In this document: in pieces, positions 40,937-51,600 of the stretch
Layout: the number at the start of each line of letters is the position of its first letter
Numbering within the stretch: the stretch's first letter is position 1
Position numbers and translations under genes: made by a program
Notes under the pieces: model-generated
What the model saw: the letters and a program-made list of their open reading frames with translations, nothing else
Database searches by the model: none
What the model was told of the DNA's origin: nothing
DNA from: Salinimicrobium sediminilitoris
GTDB taxonomy: Bacteria > Bacteroidota > Bacteroidia > Flavobacteriales > Flavobacteriaceae
Length of the DNA: 64,000 bases
Direction: 5' to 3'
NCBI RefSeq assembly: GCF_020866905.1
Contig: NZ_JAIVCC010000013.1
Coordinates: 124,001 to 188,000 of the forward strand

Positions 40937-41845
40937 TTACCTCCAGGTAAAACCCGGGGCATAAATAAATTCTTTGACCTTTTTCGGATCCAACCTTGGA
41001 TTGGCTCCTTTCTCCCCTGCTACCAGTGCCCCTAGGGCACAGGCAAAATCGAGGGCATTCTGCGAATTTTCTCCCTGAAAGATTTTAGCCAGCAGTCCGG
41101 CCATAAAAGAATCCCCGGCACCTACTGTGTCTTTAACCTCAATTTTGAATCCGCTGTTGTACACCAATTTTCCATCCCGGTACAGAACTGCACCATGTCT
41201 TCCTTTGGTAACACAGATAGTCTTTGCTGAAGAATTCTCTGCTATATACATAAGATTTTGTTCGAGAGAATGAAAAGAAGATCCAAGGATTTCCGCAATC
41301 TCAAAAAGCTCGTCATCATTGAACTTAATGAAATCGGCTTTATTGATGAGGTCACATAAAAGTTCTCTGGTATAATACGGAGGCCTTAGATTAAAATCCA
41401 GGACCTTATATTTTGCTTTTTCAAGCAGTTCAAAAAGGCTGTTTCTGCTTACCTCATCCCGGCACACTAAACTTCCGAAGATGAAAAGATCAGATTCTTT
41501 TGCAGCTTCCAGGTTTTTGGGAGTTAATTCTATTTTATCCCAGGCGGCCGGGTAGGCGATCTCATAGGTGGCCGATCCGCTTTTGGAAAGACTTACATTC
41601 ACCACCCCGGTTGGGTATTTAGGATCCCTGAGAACATTGGAAGTCTCCACTCCCTGCTCTTTCAAAAATGCGATTATTTGCTCCCCTTTTTTATCGGTCC
41701 CTATTTTACTTACCATCTGGGTATTTATTCCAAGGCTGCTCAACCGGGCAGCAACATTTAACGGAGCGCCACCTATTCTCTCCTCATCGGGAAAGACATC
41801 CATGAGCACCTCTCCAAAACAAACGGCTTTTATAACTTTTGACAT
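40937..41845 (-). CDS. Fructokinase, PfkB family
   Basis: 302 residues. N-terminal substrate motif GGAPLNVAARLSSLG and C-terminal DTVGAGDSFMAG (catalytic Asp in GAGD) identify a PfkB sugar kinase. In this locus it would turn cytoplasmic fructose into fructose 6-phosphate for glycolysis. It is the last gene of a six-gene operon whose gaps are all under 13 bp, directly after the MFS transporter. It corresponds in place to the fructokinase of the Bacteroides fructan locus. Confidence 0.9.
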   Translation of the reverse strand: MSKVIKAVCFGEVLMDVFPDEERIGGAPLNVAARLSSLGINTQMVSKIGTDKKGEQIIAFLKEQGVETSNVLRDPKYPTGVVNVSLSKSGSATYEIAYPAAWDKIELTPKNLEAAKESDLFIFGSLVCRDEVSRNSLFELLEKAKYKVLDFNLRPPYYTRELLCDLINKADFIKFNDDELFEIAEILGSSFHSLEQNLMYIAENSSAKTICVTKGRHGAVLYRDGKLVYNSGFKIEVKDTVGAGDSFMAGLLAKIFQGENSQNALDFACALGALVAGEKGANPRLDPKKVKEFIYAPGFTWR

Positions 41846-41857
41846 TCTTCTTTAAAT

Positions 41858-43213
41858 CTAATGCTGTTCTACCATTGCTTTTTTTCGACTACCTGAAATA
41901 TTCTCTGAAAGAAACTCCAGCTCCTGTCCTTTAGTTTCGGGCATGTAAAATTTAACCCATAATAACTGCAATACCATCATAAAAGTGAATATTCCAAATA
42001 CCACCGGAGCTCCAATGGTATCAAAAAGAAAAGGAATAAATGAGGGTATTAATGCAGCCAGCACCCAGTGTACCGAAGAACCAAATGATTGCCCGTTGGC
42101 GCGCAGGTGGTTGGGGAAAATTTCAGAAATAAACACCCATATCACTGCTCCCTGTCCAATAGCGTGAGAGGCAATGAATAAAAAGAAAAACACAGGCACA
42201 TACATTCCCGGCCAACTTTGTTGAAAGGCCAGGGTTACAAGTCCCAGGGAAATTATATAACCTACGGATCCTATATACATCAATTTCTTTCTTCCCATTT
42301 TATCAATGAGAGCTACGCCAATAAGAGTAAAAATGAGGTTTATTACACCTATCCCAACGCTGCTTAGTAGAGCCGATGATTCTTCAAGACCCGACATTTC
42401 AAATATTCGGGGCGCATAGTATAGGAAGGCGTTGATCCCCGAAAATTGGTTAAAAAAGGCGATAAAGAAAGCCAGCATAAGAGGGAAGGAATATTTTGGC
42501 TGAAAAATGCTGCTTTTCTGCCGGCTTTCCTTTTCATGATCCCTTACAATTATGGCTAATTCGGTTTCTGCATCTTTAAGAGGATAGATCAACTCAAGTA
42601 TTTCTTTGGCCTTTTTGGCTTTATTACGGTAAATGATCAACCAGCGCGGACTTTCGGGTACTGTGAAAACAAGAATGGTATAAATTAAGGCAGGAAAAGC
42701 CTCTACTCCTATCATCCATCTCCAGGCTTGTTCTCCCATGTCTTTCAAAAGGAAGTTTGATAGATAGGCAATTAGGATCCCGAATACAATATTGAATTGG
42801 TAGAGCGCAACCAGACGACCTCTTTTAGCCGCCGGTGCAATTTCTGAGACGTAGGATGGAGCCGCAATAGTAGAGACTCCAACCCCTATCCCTCCCAGAA
42901 ATCTGAAAAATGCGAATAAGTAGGGATCATTCGCATATGCAGAACCCACAGCCGAGATGAAATACAGGATCCCTATGCCTATAAGTGTGTGTTTTCTTCC
43001 GAATTTGTTAGTTGGGAAAGATCCAAAAATAGCTCCCAATACTGTCCCCCATAGGGCCATGGACATTACCACAAGTCCATGAAAAAGATCGGAGGTTCCC
43101 CACAGCGCCTGTAGTTGCTTATCTGCTCCCGAAATAACTACGGTGTCAAACCCAAAAAGGAATCCGGCAAGCGCAACAACAATTGACCAGTAATATAATT
43201 TAGATGAATTCAT
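41858..43213 (-). CDS. MFS sugar-porter, probable fructose transporter
   Basis: 451 residues with 12 membrane helices. Family signatures are DTVVISGADKQ in helix 1, NKFGRKHTLIGIG between helices 2 and 3, ESPRWLI after helix 6, DKMGRKKLMYIG between 8 and 9, and PETKGQELEFL at the C-terminus. It is a proton-symport type sugar porter of the inner membrane. Between a GH32 gene (7-bp gap) and the fructokinase (12-bp gap), its cargo is almost certainly fructose. Confidence 0.92.
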   Translation of the reverse strand: MNSSKLYYWSIVVALAGFLFGFDTVVISGADKQLQALWGTSDLFHGLVVMSMALWGTVLGAIFGSFPTNKFGRKHTLIGIGILYFISAVGSAYANDPYLFAFFRFLGGIGVGVSTIAAPSYVSEIAPAAKRGRLVALYQFNIVFGILIAYLSNFLLKDMGEQAWRWMIGVEAFPALIYTILVFTVPESPRWLIIYRNKAKKAKEILELIYPLKDAETELAIIVRDHEKESRQKSSIFQPKYSFPLMLAFFIAFFNQFSGINAFLYYAPRIFEMSGLEESSALLSSVGIGVINLIFTLIGVALIDKMGRKKLMYIGSVGYIISLGLVTLAFQQSWPGMYVPVFFFLFIASHAIGQGAVIWVFISEIFPNHLRANGQSFGSSVHWVLAALIPSFIPFLFDTIGAPVVFGIFTFMMVLQLLWVKFYMPETKGQELEFLSENISGSRKKAMVEQH

Positions 43214-43220
43214 TCAAGAT

Positions 43221-45452
43221 CTAATTTGTGGAAGATTGCATCTCCCATATTTTTACATTTTCGGCAGTGGCATTACCACCTTCCACGAATAATTCAATAC
43301 CATCAGCCGAAGGCAAGGTTGGAAAGAATCTTCCGGTGAAGTGGTCTTCTCCATTGATGAATACTTCCAGGACAGATCCATCCACAAAGATCCTTACATC
43401 AACGTTCTCCCCGGCAGCAACAGGATAGGAACCCCGTCGAATATCCTTTCTCGCACCTTCAGCCAAAGAAGATTGAGAAGCATCAATCACCCATTCCTGG
43501 GCTGCAACGTCATAGTAGACTTTCAACTGCTCGGCACCATCATCTGACCGGCCTAAAACAAAGCCAACTTTTTCAGCTGAACCTGTGTTAAGAGTTGCGT
43601 TTAATTCATAATGTCTACCGCTCTCGTTCAGGTAATTTCCTTCTTCGGGAGTTAGGGAGATACTGCTGTATTCCCTCATTTCCCCACGGTATTCTGAAAC
43701 ATTTGGATGGGGTGTTATTTTCAATTTGTTATTAGCATTCAGTTCCCAAACCTGTGGAAGACTAAATAGATGTGCCCACCCGGCCTGTTGCTGGAAACCA
43801 GGACTTACCTCATCGGGAATGATCCCTATAGCTGTTGTTCTTCCCTGGGCATCTACAGTAACAGTGGGAGAAAGGAAGCCGTTAACCACTTCAAAATCTT
43901 TAGCTTCCTGGTGATCGGGAATAAATTCCTGTCCATTGAAATCTCCAATCCAGTAAAAAGTTCGGGCGGGGCTGGTGTGATCTGGCGTTTTTTGCACCAG
44001 GAACAAATATTTTCCATTTGGAAATTTGTGAACAATAGGAACTTCCCAGAATTCTCCTTCCCCCTCGGCCATCTGACCCTGAAAGAAAACTCCCTGGTAG
44101 CTGTCATCCCAGTTGTAGAGATCATTTGAGGCGTAGAGCACGGTATTTCCACCAACTCCTCCAATTCCTGCCCCCACGATCATATACCACGTATTACCCT
44201 CTTTCCAAATAAAAGGGTCTCTGAAGTCCAGATTAACATCTGACGGACGACCTGCGATAACAGGGTTTTGCTCAAATTTTTCAAAAGTTTGCATATCGTC
44301 AAAACTCACTGCCAGGGCAATGCTGGCCTTTACCCCGTTCACCCCCGTATAGACAATTACAGGATTCCCATCATCATCTACCGTAGCATCTCCTGCCCAG
44401 GCTCCAAAGTTGTCATAAGGATTGGAAGTTGGCCATAAAACATTGTTGAGGTCTTCCCAGGTCACAAGATCCTGACTCTTCATATGGCCCCAGTTTTGCT
44501 GCGCAATTCCAAGGAATACATCGTTTTTCTGATAAAACATGTGATACTCTCCTTTATAGTACATCAGTCCATTTGGCTCATTGGTCCATCCGTAATCCGG
44601 AATTGGATGATATATGGGCCTGTTGGTATCTTCGGCTAAAAATTCAAATTCAGTATTAAAATCTACTGTTGCAGGTGGGTTCACTGCTGAGAATAGTGTA
44701 GATACATCAGCTACCCCGGGACGACCTTTAATGATCCTGATCTCATCCAGGGCTCCGCTGAAGTAGTCAATATCAAACTGCCCCATTTTTTCACCAAAGG
44801 CATTTTTTCCAATGAAAACCTGGGTATTTCCTTCGGGCCAGGTTATTAAGCCTGTTGCAGTATTGTTCTCTGCAATCCTTTCTTTATTGAGATAAGTAGT
44901 AACTACACCTCTTTTGGTGTCTATAGATACTGTAATATGGCTCCACTGGTGTCTTGGAATTGATTTAGTACTGGCTACAGTGGTTTGCAAAGCTCCATTG
45001 ACATAAAGCTGGACCACTACCCTTCCAAATTTATTTAATCCAACAACTGCACCTGTATTACCTCCCTGGCTCATCAAGGTGACCATTCCCGCAGTGCCTA
45101 TAGGATAAGATTTCACGGCAGTCCAGAGTGATATTGTAAGCAGGCCTTGAGGAAGCTCCATAGTAGGTAATTCCCCGCTTACGGTAGTTGATAAGCCATC
45201 AAAAAACAGAGCATTACCATCAACACCCTGCATCCTGTTAACTTCATTTCCGGTAGCAGAAATAGTAAATTCTGTTCCGGTCTCTCCTTCTGAAGTGGAA
45301 AGTCCGCTCTCCTCATTAAAGCCGAAACTGTACAGAGTTTCAAAACCTCCTTCATTCAAAGTATCCCGTGGCACTTCCAGGTCATCATTGCTGCAATGCA
45401 CCGATATAAAGGCCATCACAAAAACCGGAATTATAAATCTTAGTTTTTTCAT
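43221..45452 (-). CDS. GH32 fructan hydrolase-like lipoprotein with N-terminal LamG-type domain
   Basis: 743 residues. The lipoprotein signal ends at FISVHCSND (Cys about 20), so it is surface- or membrane-anchored. A concanavalin-like LamG domain (about 55-245) may bind fructan. The GH32 beta-propeller (about 275-580) and C-terminal beta-sandwich (about 590-735) follow. The transition-state motif FRDPF and the acid Glu in FWEVPIV (usual ECP) are present, but the nucleophile motif reads WTNEPNG instead of WMNDPNG, i.e. Asp to Glu. It may be a surface levanase with altered mechanism or a binding protein. Only 4 bp separate it from the next GH32 gene. Confidence 0.88.
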   Translation of the reverse strand: MKKLRFIIPVFVMAFISVHCSNDDLEVPRDTLNEGGFETLYSFGFNEESGLSTSEGETGTEFTISATGNEVNRMQGVDGNALFFDGLSTTVSGELPTMELPQGLLTISLWTAVKSYPIGTAGMVTLMSQGGNTGAVVGLNKFGRVVVQLYVNGALQTTVASTKSIPRHQWSHITVSIDTKRGVVTTYLNKERIAENNTATGLITWPEGNTQVFIGKNAFGEKMGQFDIDYFSGALDEIRIIKGRPGVADVSTLFSAVNPPATVDFNTEFEFLAEDTNRPIYHPIPDYGWTNEPNGLMYYKGEYHMFYQKNDVFLGIAQQNWGHMKSQDLVTWEDLNNVLWPTSNPYDNFGAWAGDATVDDDGNPVIVYTGVNGVKASIALAVSFDDMQTFEKFEQNPVIAGRPSDVNLDFRDPFIWKEGNTWYMIVGAGIGGVGGNTVLYASNDLYNWDDSYQGVFFQGQMAEGEGEFWEVPIVHKFPNGKYLFLVQKTPDHTSPARTFYWIGDFNGQEFIPDHQEAKDFEVVNGFLSPTVTVDAQGRTTAIGIIPDEVSPGFQQQAGWAHLFSLPQVWELNANNKLKITPHPNVSEYRGEMREYSSISLTPEEGNYLNESGRHYELNATLNTGSAEKVGFVLGRSDDGAEQLKVYYDVAAQEWVIDASQSSLAEGARKDIRRGSYPVAAGENVDVRIFVDGSVLEVFINGEDHFTGRFFPTLPSADGIELFVEGGNATAENVKIWEMQSSTN

Positions 45453-45456
45453 AATC

Positions 45457-46995
45457 TTAAATTTTCCAAATACTTTTTATGCTGCTTATTTTCACATCCT
45501 TTAGGATGCTTCCCTCCTTTGACCTTATGGTCATTTGAGAAAGTGGTTTTGAAGGAAAGATCTGGTTTGTCATGGAGTACCTTCCCTGGTCAATAAAAAG
45601 TTCAACCGAAGAACGATCCAGGTAGATGTCAAAAATGGCATTTTCAAGCCCCGTTACATCCATTTGCTGCACGCGGGCGTCAAATTTCTCATTGAACTCA
45701 TTTTTCCCTGCTTCCCTTCTATCTGTGTAGATGGTGCTTCCAGTGGCGTCATATCCAATCAAATATTTTTCTCCGCTGTCATTCTTAAATTCGATTTCAA
45801 AGTCGCTGGGTGCTCCTTCAAACTGAAAAGAGACTTTTGCCTGTGAAAAATCAAATTCTTTAGTAAAATTTTCCTGAAGGTTTACTCTTGCTTCTGAAAA
45901 TTCCTGCTCACTAATTTTTGAAAGCTGTTCTACCGGAAAAGAAGCCAGGAAATAACCATTTTCATTTTTTTTCAATTCAAGCTCTCTGGGAAGCGTCATT
46001 GCACTGCGCCAGGTTTCTGTGGGTGTTTGGGTAGCATAATCCCAATTGCTCATCCAGCCTATAAAAATTCTTTTCCCATCGGGGGTATTATTAAAGGTTA
46101 CACCGGCATAGTTATCTGTTCCGTAATCTAACCATTGGTTCTCTGTCTGGTCTGTAGTGAAATTCTTTCCATCATAATCTCCAATGAAGTATCTGGTGCC
46201 CGAGCCTCCATTTGGCGCTCCGGGATTATGGCTTATGATCATTACCCATTTCTCTTCCCCGGTTCCATCTACCTGCAGTGGAAACAGATCGGGGCATTCC
46301 CAGACTCCCACCGGCTCGTCAACAGGATCTTTAAAATCACTTACTTTATCCCAGCTCTTAAGATCATCTGAAGAAAACAGCTGTAGATGATCTCCGGCTG
46401 CGATGATCATTTTCCAATTATTTGTGATAGGATCATGAAATACCTTTGGGTCTCTGAAATCCCGAACACCCAGGTTTGGCAGGACAGGGTTTCCTGAATA
46501 TTTGGTCCAGGTCTTTCCCTCATCCAGGCTATAGGCGATTCCCTGGTACTGGAAATCCTCACGGCCTTCTTTTTCCATATTGGGATTGTGATAGGTAAAG
46601 ATGGCCACCATGGCATTCTCCCCAAACCCGGCAGTATTATCTTTATCAATAACTGCACTTCCGGAAAAAATATATCCAAGGCTATCAGGATATAGCGCTA
46701 TGGGCCGGTGATCCCAGTCTATAAGGTCTTCACTCGTGGCGTGACCCCAGTGCATTGGCCCCCATACAATATCATCTGGATAATATTGATAGAACAAATG
46801 GTATTTCCCATTTTGATAAACCAGACCATTTGGGTCATTCATCCATTTTTCCTTTGGGGTAAAATGGTATTGTGGCCTAAACTGTTCGTCCATAAGCTCA
46901 GGTTCTGCGGCCGCCATTTCAGTCGCTTCTTTTTTTTCACCGCAGCCTGCCAAAAACAAGCTGATTAAAATACCTATAAAACTAATCTTCTTCAT
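45457..46995 (-). CDS. GH32 exo-fructanase/invertase-type lipoprotein
   Basis: 512 residues. Lipoprotein signal FLAGCGEKKE (Cys18). The five-bladed propeller has all catalytic motifs: WMNDPNG (nucleophile Asp about 58), FRDPKVF (transition-state Asp) and WECPDLF (acid/base Glu). The C-terminal beta-sandwich (about 375-510) completes the family. It should release fructose from the reducing-end-imported fructo-oligosaccharides, from levan or from inulin; linkage preference cannot be read. It lies 2 bp downstream of susD. Confidence 0.93.
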   Translation of the reverse strand: MKKISFIGILISLFLAGCGEKKEATEMAAAEPELMDEQFRPQYHFTPKEKWMNDPNGLVYQNGKYHLFYQYYPDDIVWGPMHWGHATSEDLIDWDHRPIALYPDSLGYIFSGSAVIDKDNTAGFGENAMVAIFTYHNPNMEKEGREDFQYQGIAYSLDEGKTWTKYSGNPVLPNLGVRDFRDPKVFHDPITNNWKMIIAAGDHLQLFSSDDLKSWDKVSDFKDPVDEPVGVWECPDLFPLQVDGTGEEKWVMIISHNPGAPNGGSGTRYFIGDYDGKNFTTDQTENQWLDYGTDNYAGVTFNNTPDGKRIFIGWMSNWDYATQTPTETWRSAMTLPRELELKKNENGYFLASFPVEQLSKISEQEFSEARVNLQENFTKEFDFSQAKVSFQFEGAPSDFEIEFKNDSGEKYLIGYDATGSTIYTDRREAGKNEFNEKFDARVQQMDVTGLENAIFDIYLDRSSVELFIDQGRYSMTNQIFPSKPLSQMTIRSKEGSILKDVKISSIKSIWKI

Positions 46996-46997
46996 TC

Positions 46998-48692
46998 TTA
47001 ATAATTTGGGTCTTGTGTGTAAATTCCTCCTGCAAGGTCTATTTGTCTCTGCGGAATTGGGAGATAATTATGTCTCGGTTCAAGAAATTGTGCTCCCGAC
47101 AAATAACCTCTTTCATCCTGCTCTTCCTGAAAGTACTCGTTAAGAACTTCACCAGATATCCCCCATCTTACAAGATCAAAGAATCTATGACCTTCAAAGG
47201 CAAGCTCCAGGCGGCGTTCCATACGTAAAGCTTTCAGCGCGTATTCCCGGTTTGGAAAATTATCATATAAGCCAATATTGTAGTTTGCAGCAGGTTCTCC
47301 CTCCTCAGTTAGCACCACATTAGAATTGGCAGCTCTTTGGCGAATTTGGTTGATCAATTCTCTTCCTGTTTCAAGATTTCCAAGCATAATGGCTGCTTCG
47401 GCTCTCCACAATAACACATCGGAATATTTAATGATTGGCCAGTTTAGCGCTGAGCCTCCCCAGGGCCAACCGTCGGTAGCATGCTCATCGTTTACCGAAA
47501 GCAGGTTCTTTTTAATGGCATAAGGGCCGTAAATATTAGCTTCCCTTGCCCAATTGGCTTCATACTCTCCCATATCCAGCCATGGAATCCCGGGACGACC
47601 TATAGAATGATCCAAACGGGGATCTACAAAGGAGGTTTCATTTACATTAGAATCGTTAAAATTGTCCAGCAGGGGCAAACCATTGGCATCTACCTTAAAG
47701 GCATTTACAACATTCTGGCTGGGACGGTGAAATCCGTCTCCGCCATAAGGTCCGCGGGGTACGTTTAGAAGATTTCCCCAATTGATCTGTCCAAAAGCCG
47801 AATTATCATCTATAGAATGTTCTATGGCCCAGATCATCCCGGGACCATGTTCATTTTCTACAGCATATTGTTGCTCATAGCTTTCCAGTAAAGAATAACT
47901 ATCCATTAGTAGTTCTGTTTCGGCCATTACTTTCTCCCATTCTTCTGTGAAAATATATGTTTTAGCCAGGTAAGCTATAGCTACATCTTTGTCTACCCTT
48001 CCTTCCTGCGGCTGACTTTGAGGAAGGTGTTCCTTTGCAAAAAGGAAGTCTTCTTCGATCTCTGCCCAAAGCTGGGCTTCAGAAAGGTCATTGGTGATCT
48101 CATAGGATTCCTCTACTGTTATAAAAGTATCGATATAAGGGAAAGTGCGGAAGAGCTTCTTCATCTCGAAATAGAAGTGTCCTCTCAACAGGCGCATCTC
48201 TGCCATACGGGTTTGCTTTGCTGGGAACTCCTCTTCAGAAATAAGATCCAACGCATAAAGGGCTTCATTGGTTCTGCCTATTGCAGCATACATGGCAATC
48301 CATTTCCTTTCTAAAAGGCCATTTTCAGAAGTGATATTCCCGGTCTCTATTTGGTGAAGCTCGATAATATCGGCAGTTCCACCACCTCCTTTGTAAGTAT
48401 CATCAGAGCGAATATCCCCAAAGCCCCAGTTGGTTGGAGAATGCAAAAAGGTAGTATTTCCATAAAGATTTGTACCCCCTGTAGCATTGTTGCTGTTAAG
48501 GATGGCAAAACTAAGGTCAAGACCGGAGTAAGCTGCCGTAACAAGACCTTCAACCCCATCTGGAGTGATCAACTGTTCATACTCTACAGTACCTTTTGGC
48601 TCCACATCTATATAATCTTTCGTACATGCCGTAGCTACCGCAAAAAAGATAAAGAGGCCGGTAATTTTATGTATTGACTTCATACTGAACAT
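46998..48692 (-). CDS. SusD/RagB-type fructan-binding lipoprotein
   Basis: 564 residues from the first ATG; the ATG three codons in (48683) is equally possible. Lipoprotein signal FAVATACTKDY. Helical TPR-like core with RMAEMRLLRGHFYFEMKKLF and SusD C-terminal signatures KYSDVLLWRAEAAIMLG, HRFFDLVRWGI and NYLPIPQRQIDLAGG. It is the surface lid that binds the polymer for the SusC barrel encoded 5 bp upstream. Confidence 0.95.
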   Translation of the reverse strand: MFSMKSIHKITGLFIFFAVATACTKDYIDVEPKGTVEYEQLITPDGVEGLVTAAYSGLDLSFAILNSNNATGGTNLYGNTTFLHSPTNWGFGDIRSDDTYKGGGGTADIIELHQIETGNITSENGLLERKWIAMYAAIGRTNEALYALDLISEEEFPAKQTRMAEMRLLRGHFYFEMKKLFRTFPYIDTFITVEESYEITNDLSEAQLWAEIEEDFLFAKEHLPQSQPQEGRVDKDVAIAYLAKTYIFTEEWEKVMAETELLMDSYSLLESYEQQYAVENEHGPGMIWAIEHSIDDNSAFGQINWGNLLNVPRGPYGGDGFHRPSQNVVNAFKVDANGLPLLDNFNDSNVNETSFVDPRLDHSIGRPGIPWLDMGEYEANWAREANIYGPYAIKKNLLSVNDEHATDGWPWGGSALNWPIIKYSDVLLWRAEAAIMLGNLETGRELINQIRQRAANSNVVLTEEGEPAANYNIGLYDNFPNREYALKALRMERRLELAFEGHRFFDLVRWGISGEVLNEYFQEEQDERGYLSGAQFLEPRHNYLPIPQRQIDLAGGIYTQDPNY

Positions 48693-48697
48693 TTTTT

Positions 48698-51600
48698 TTA
48701 GAATTGTAAGTTTAACCCTATAGTGAACACACGTGGGATAGGATAGATCGCCCCGCTAACTCCTTCCAGTTCCGGGTCCAGACCAGAATAATCGGTGATG
48801 GTGAATAAATTCTCTCCCTGCAGGTATAACCTAAGGCTTTTCATCCTGATCCTTTCCAGGTAATTAGCATCTAAATTATATCCAAACGTGAGGCTCTGCA
48901 GCTTTAGGTAAGAAGCATCTTCAATGAAATAACTTGAGGCCCTTAACTCATCATTTGGATTGGTGAGGTTCACCGCTGGAATATTAGAATCAAAATTATC
49001 CGGGGACCAGGCGTCAAGTACTGCGGTAGACCAGTTGCCCGTACCATAGGTGAATTCATTCCCTCTAATGCCATTGTAAAGATCTTTTCCATATTCCCCC
49101 GAGAAGTTCATCGCCAGATCAAAGTTTTTATACTCTGCATTAAAATTAAAACCATAGGCGAAGTCCGGATAAAAATCTCCTATAAAGGTTCGGTCCTGGG
49201 CATTGATCACCCCGTCTTCGTTTATATCGGCATATCTTATTCTTCCCAAACCTGCACCGGGTTGAATGGCGTGCCTGTCAATCTCTTCTTCTGTTCTAAA
49301 GAGGCCATCGGCTACATATCCATAGAATTTGCGATATGGATTGTTTAGCATGCCCCTTACAGGACTGTCAAAGAAGTAGGATTCCCCATTGTCAATTTCG
49401 GTAACTTCGTTCACGAAGCCGGAGAACTGGGCATCGAGGGAAAACTGAAATTTCGTGGAAGCATCATTTTGGTAATGAATACTGGCATCCCAGCCTTTAG
49501 TTTCAAATGTTCCTGCGTTGGAAAGAGGATCTCCTGCCTCCACATTAGCTGTTCCGGGTAATTTCTGGAACAGTAGAATATTTTCAGTTTCCTTGATAAA
49601 GTAATCTGCAGAAATAAGAATTCGGTTATTAAGGAATCCAAGATCAAATCCTGCATTATAGTCGGTCGTGGTTTCCCAGGTGATCCCTGTGATCCCGCGT
49701 TGCACCAGGTTAAAACCTTGTTCAAGGGTGCCGGAATTTTGGCCACTTAGAGGATAAGGCGAGTAATCTACACGATATCCAAAAAGGTTATAAGAGGGAT
49801 AAGTGTAACCGGAATTCTGATTTCCGGTTACACCCCAGCTACCGCGTAATCGGGCTCTGCTAAACGTATTTTCTTCGGGAAAGAAATCTTCATTATGAAT
49901 GTTCCATCCTGCAGAAACTGCCGGAAAAAAATCCCCTTCGTTACCCGGGAACCTTGAAGACTCATCATAACGCAAAGTTCCTGAAAGAAGATATTTATCA
50001 TCGTAATCATAATCCAGTTTACCAAAGTATGACTGCAACCTCCACTCCAGGCCACCCCCGGCGTTGAATTGCTCTCCCGAGCCTGAAGAAAGATAGGTGT
50101 AGTTTGGATCATCAAGAATATACCCTTCCCGGCGGGCATCAAAAAATTCATTCTCATATTTCACCCTTTCCATCCCTGCCAGTAAATTGAAGCCATGGTC
50201 CCCGAACTCGTTTTCATAGGTAAGGAAATTATTGAAAGTCTGCTCGATTCCATAATTTGAATATGTGGTAAGGCTACTTTCCTGTTCCACCTCTCCAAAA
50301 TAACCTTCGGTAATTACAGGAGCATAGTTCCTGCCGTAGTTATTCCCGTAGTCTACAGTGTATCGGGAAGTAAATTTTAGCCCCTCAAAAAGATCTAATT
50401 CTGCTATCGCGCTTCCAAAGATCCTCCAGCCTTTGTTTTGATTATTTCTGTTTCTATATAGAGTAGCTAAAGGGTTGGTTTGATCTCCCAGCCCATCATA
50501 CGGACCCGCAAAATCGCCCTGAGAATCATATACCGGGATCAATGGATGCTGGCTTATAGCAGTACCCGCAACATTAGAATTGATCTCTCTTTGGTTTACC
50601 ACGCTCAGGTTTTCAGAAATTTTCAACCTGTCAAAAAGGGTAAAATCTGAGTTCATTCTCACTGTCAACCTCTGGTAATTGGTGTACTTCATAGTACCCT
50701 CAACATCTGTATAGGAAGCACTGGCAAAGATCTGCCCGTCCTCAAAACCTTTAGATAAACCTATATCATAATATTGTTTAATACCTGTACGATAAATTTC
50801 ATTCTGCCAGTTTGTGTTTCCTGCAGGAACCAGTCCATCTTCATCAATGAAATCGGGAAATTCGGGCTCTAATCCGTTTCCGTATTGAGGATGGCTCGGT
50901 GTTGCCCCATCGTTTCTTTGGGCCTGCCAATACACCTGGGACCATTGAAAAGCGTCGAGTACATCTACATCGTCTCGCAAAAAACTGAGACTGCTAAAGG
51001 TATTAAAGGTGAAATTCAATTGTTCCCCCTTTCCTTTCTTGGTCCTAATCACTATTACACCCCCCGAAGCCCTGGCTCCGTATATGGAAGCCGAAGCCCC
51101 GTCTTTTAACACCTGTATCTCGGCAATGTCATTTGGATTTAAAGTATTCAACCCAGATTGCGTAGGAACCCCATCAATTACAAAAAGAGGGGAATCATTA
51201 GTTGTATCACTATTGGTAATTCCTCTCAGCCTGATGCCGGCACCACCACCGGGGGAACCATCTGTAGCGACTCTAAGACCAGACACCCTTCCTTCAAGCG
51301 CCTGAAGAATGTTCGTGTTGGATTGTTTTGCCACCTCATCCATTTCCACCACGCTAACCGCACCGGTATAATTCTCTCGTTGTATTTGCTGATAACCGGT
51401 GATGACCACCTCACTCAACATTTCGGTGTCGGCCGTGAGGGAAACATCGATCCGGGAACGTCCTCCAACCGGCTCTTCCCTTGTCTCAAATCCAATATAA
51501 CTAAAGACCAGGGTTGCACCGGGTTCTACATTTTCCAGGCTATAATTCCCGTCAAAATCTGTTACGGTACCCTTGCTTGTGCCCTGGACAAAAATATTCA

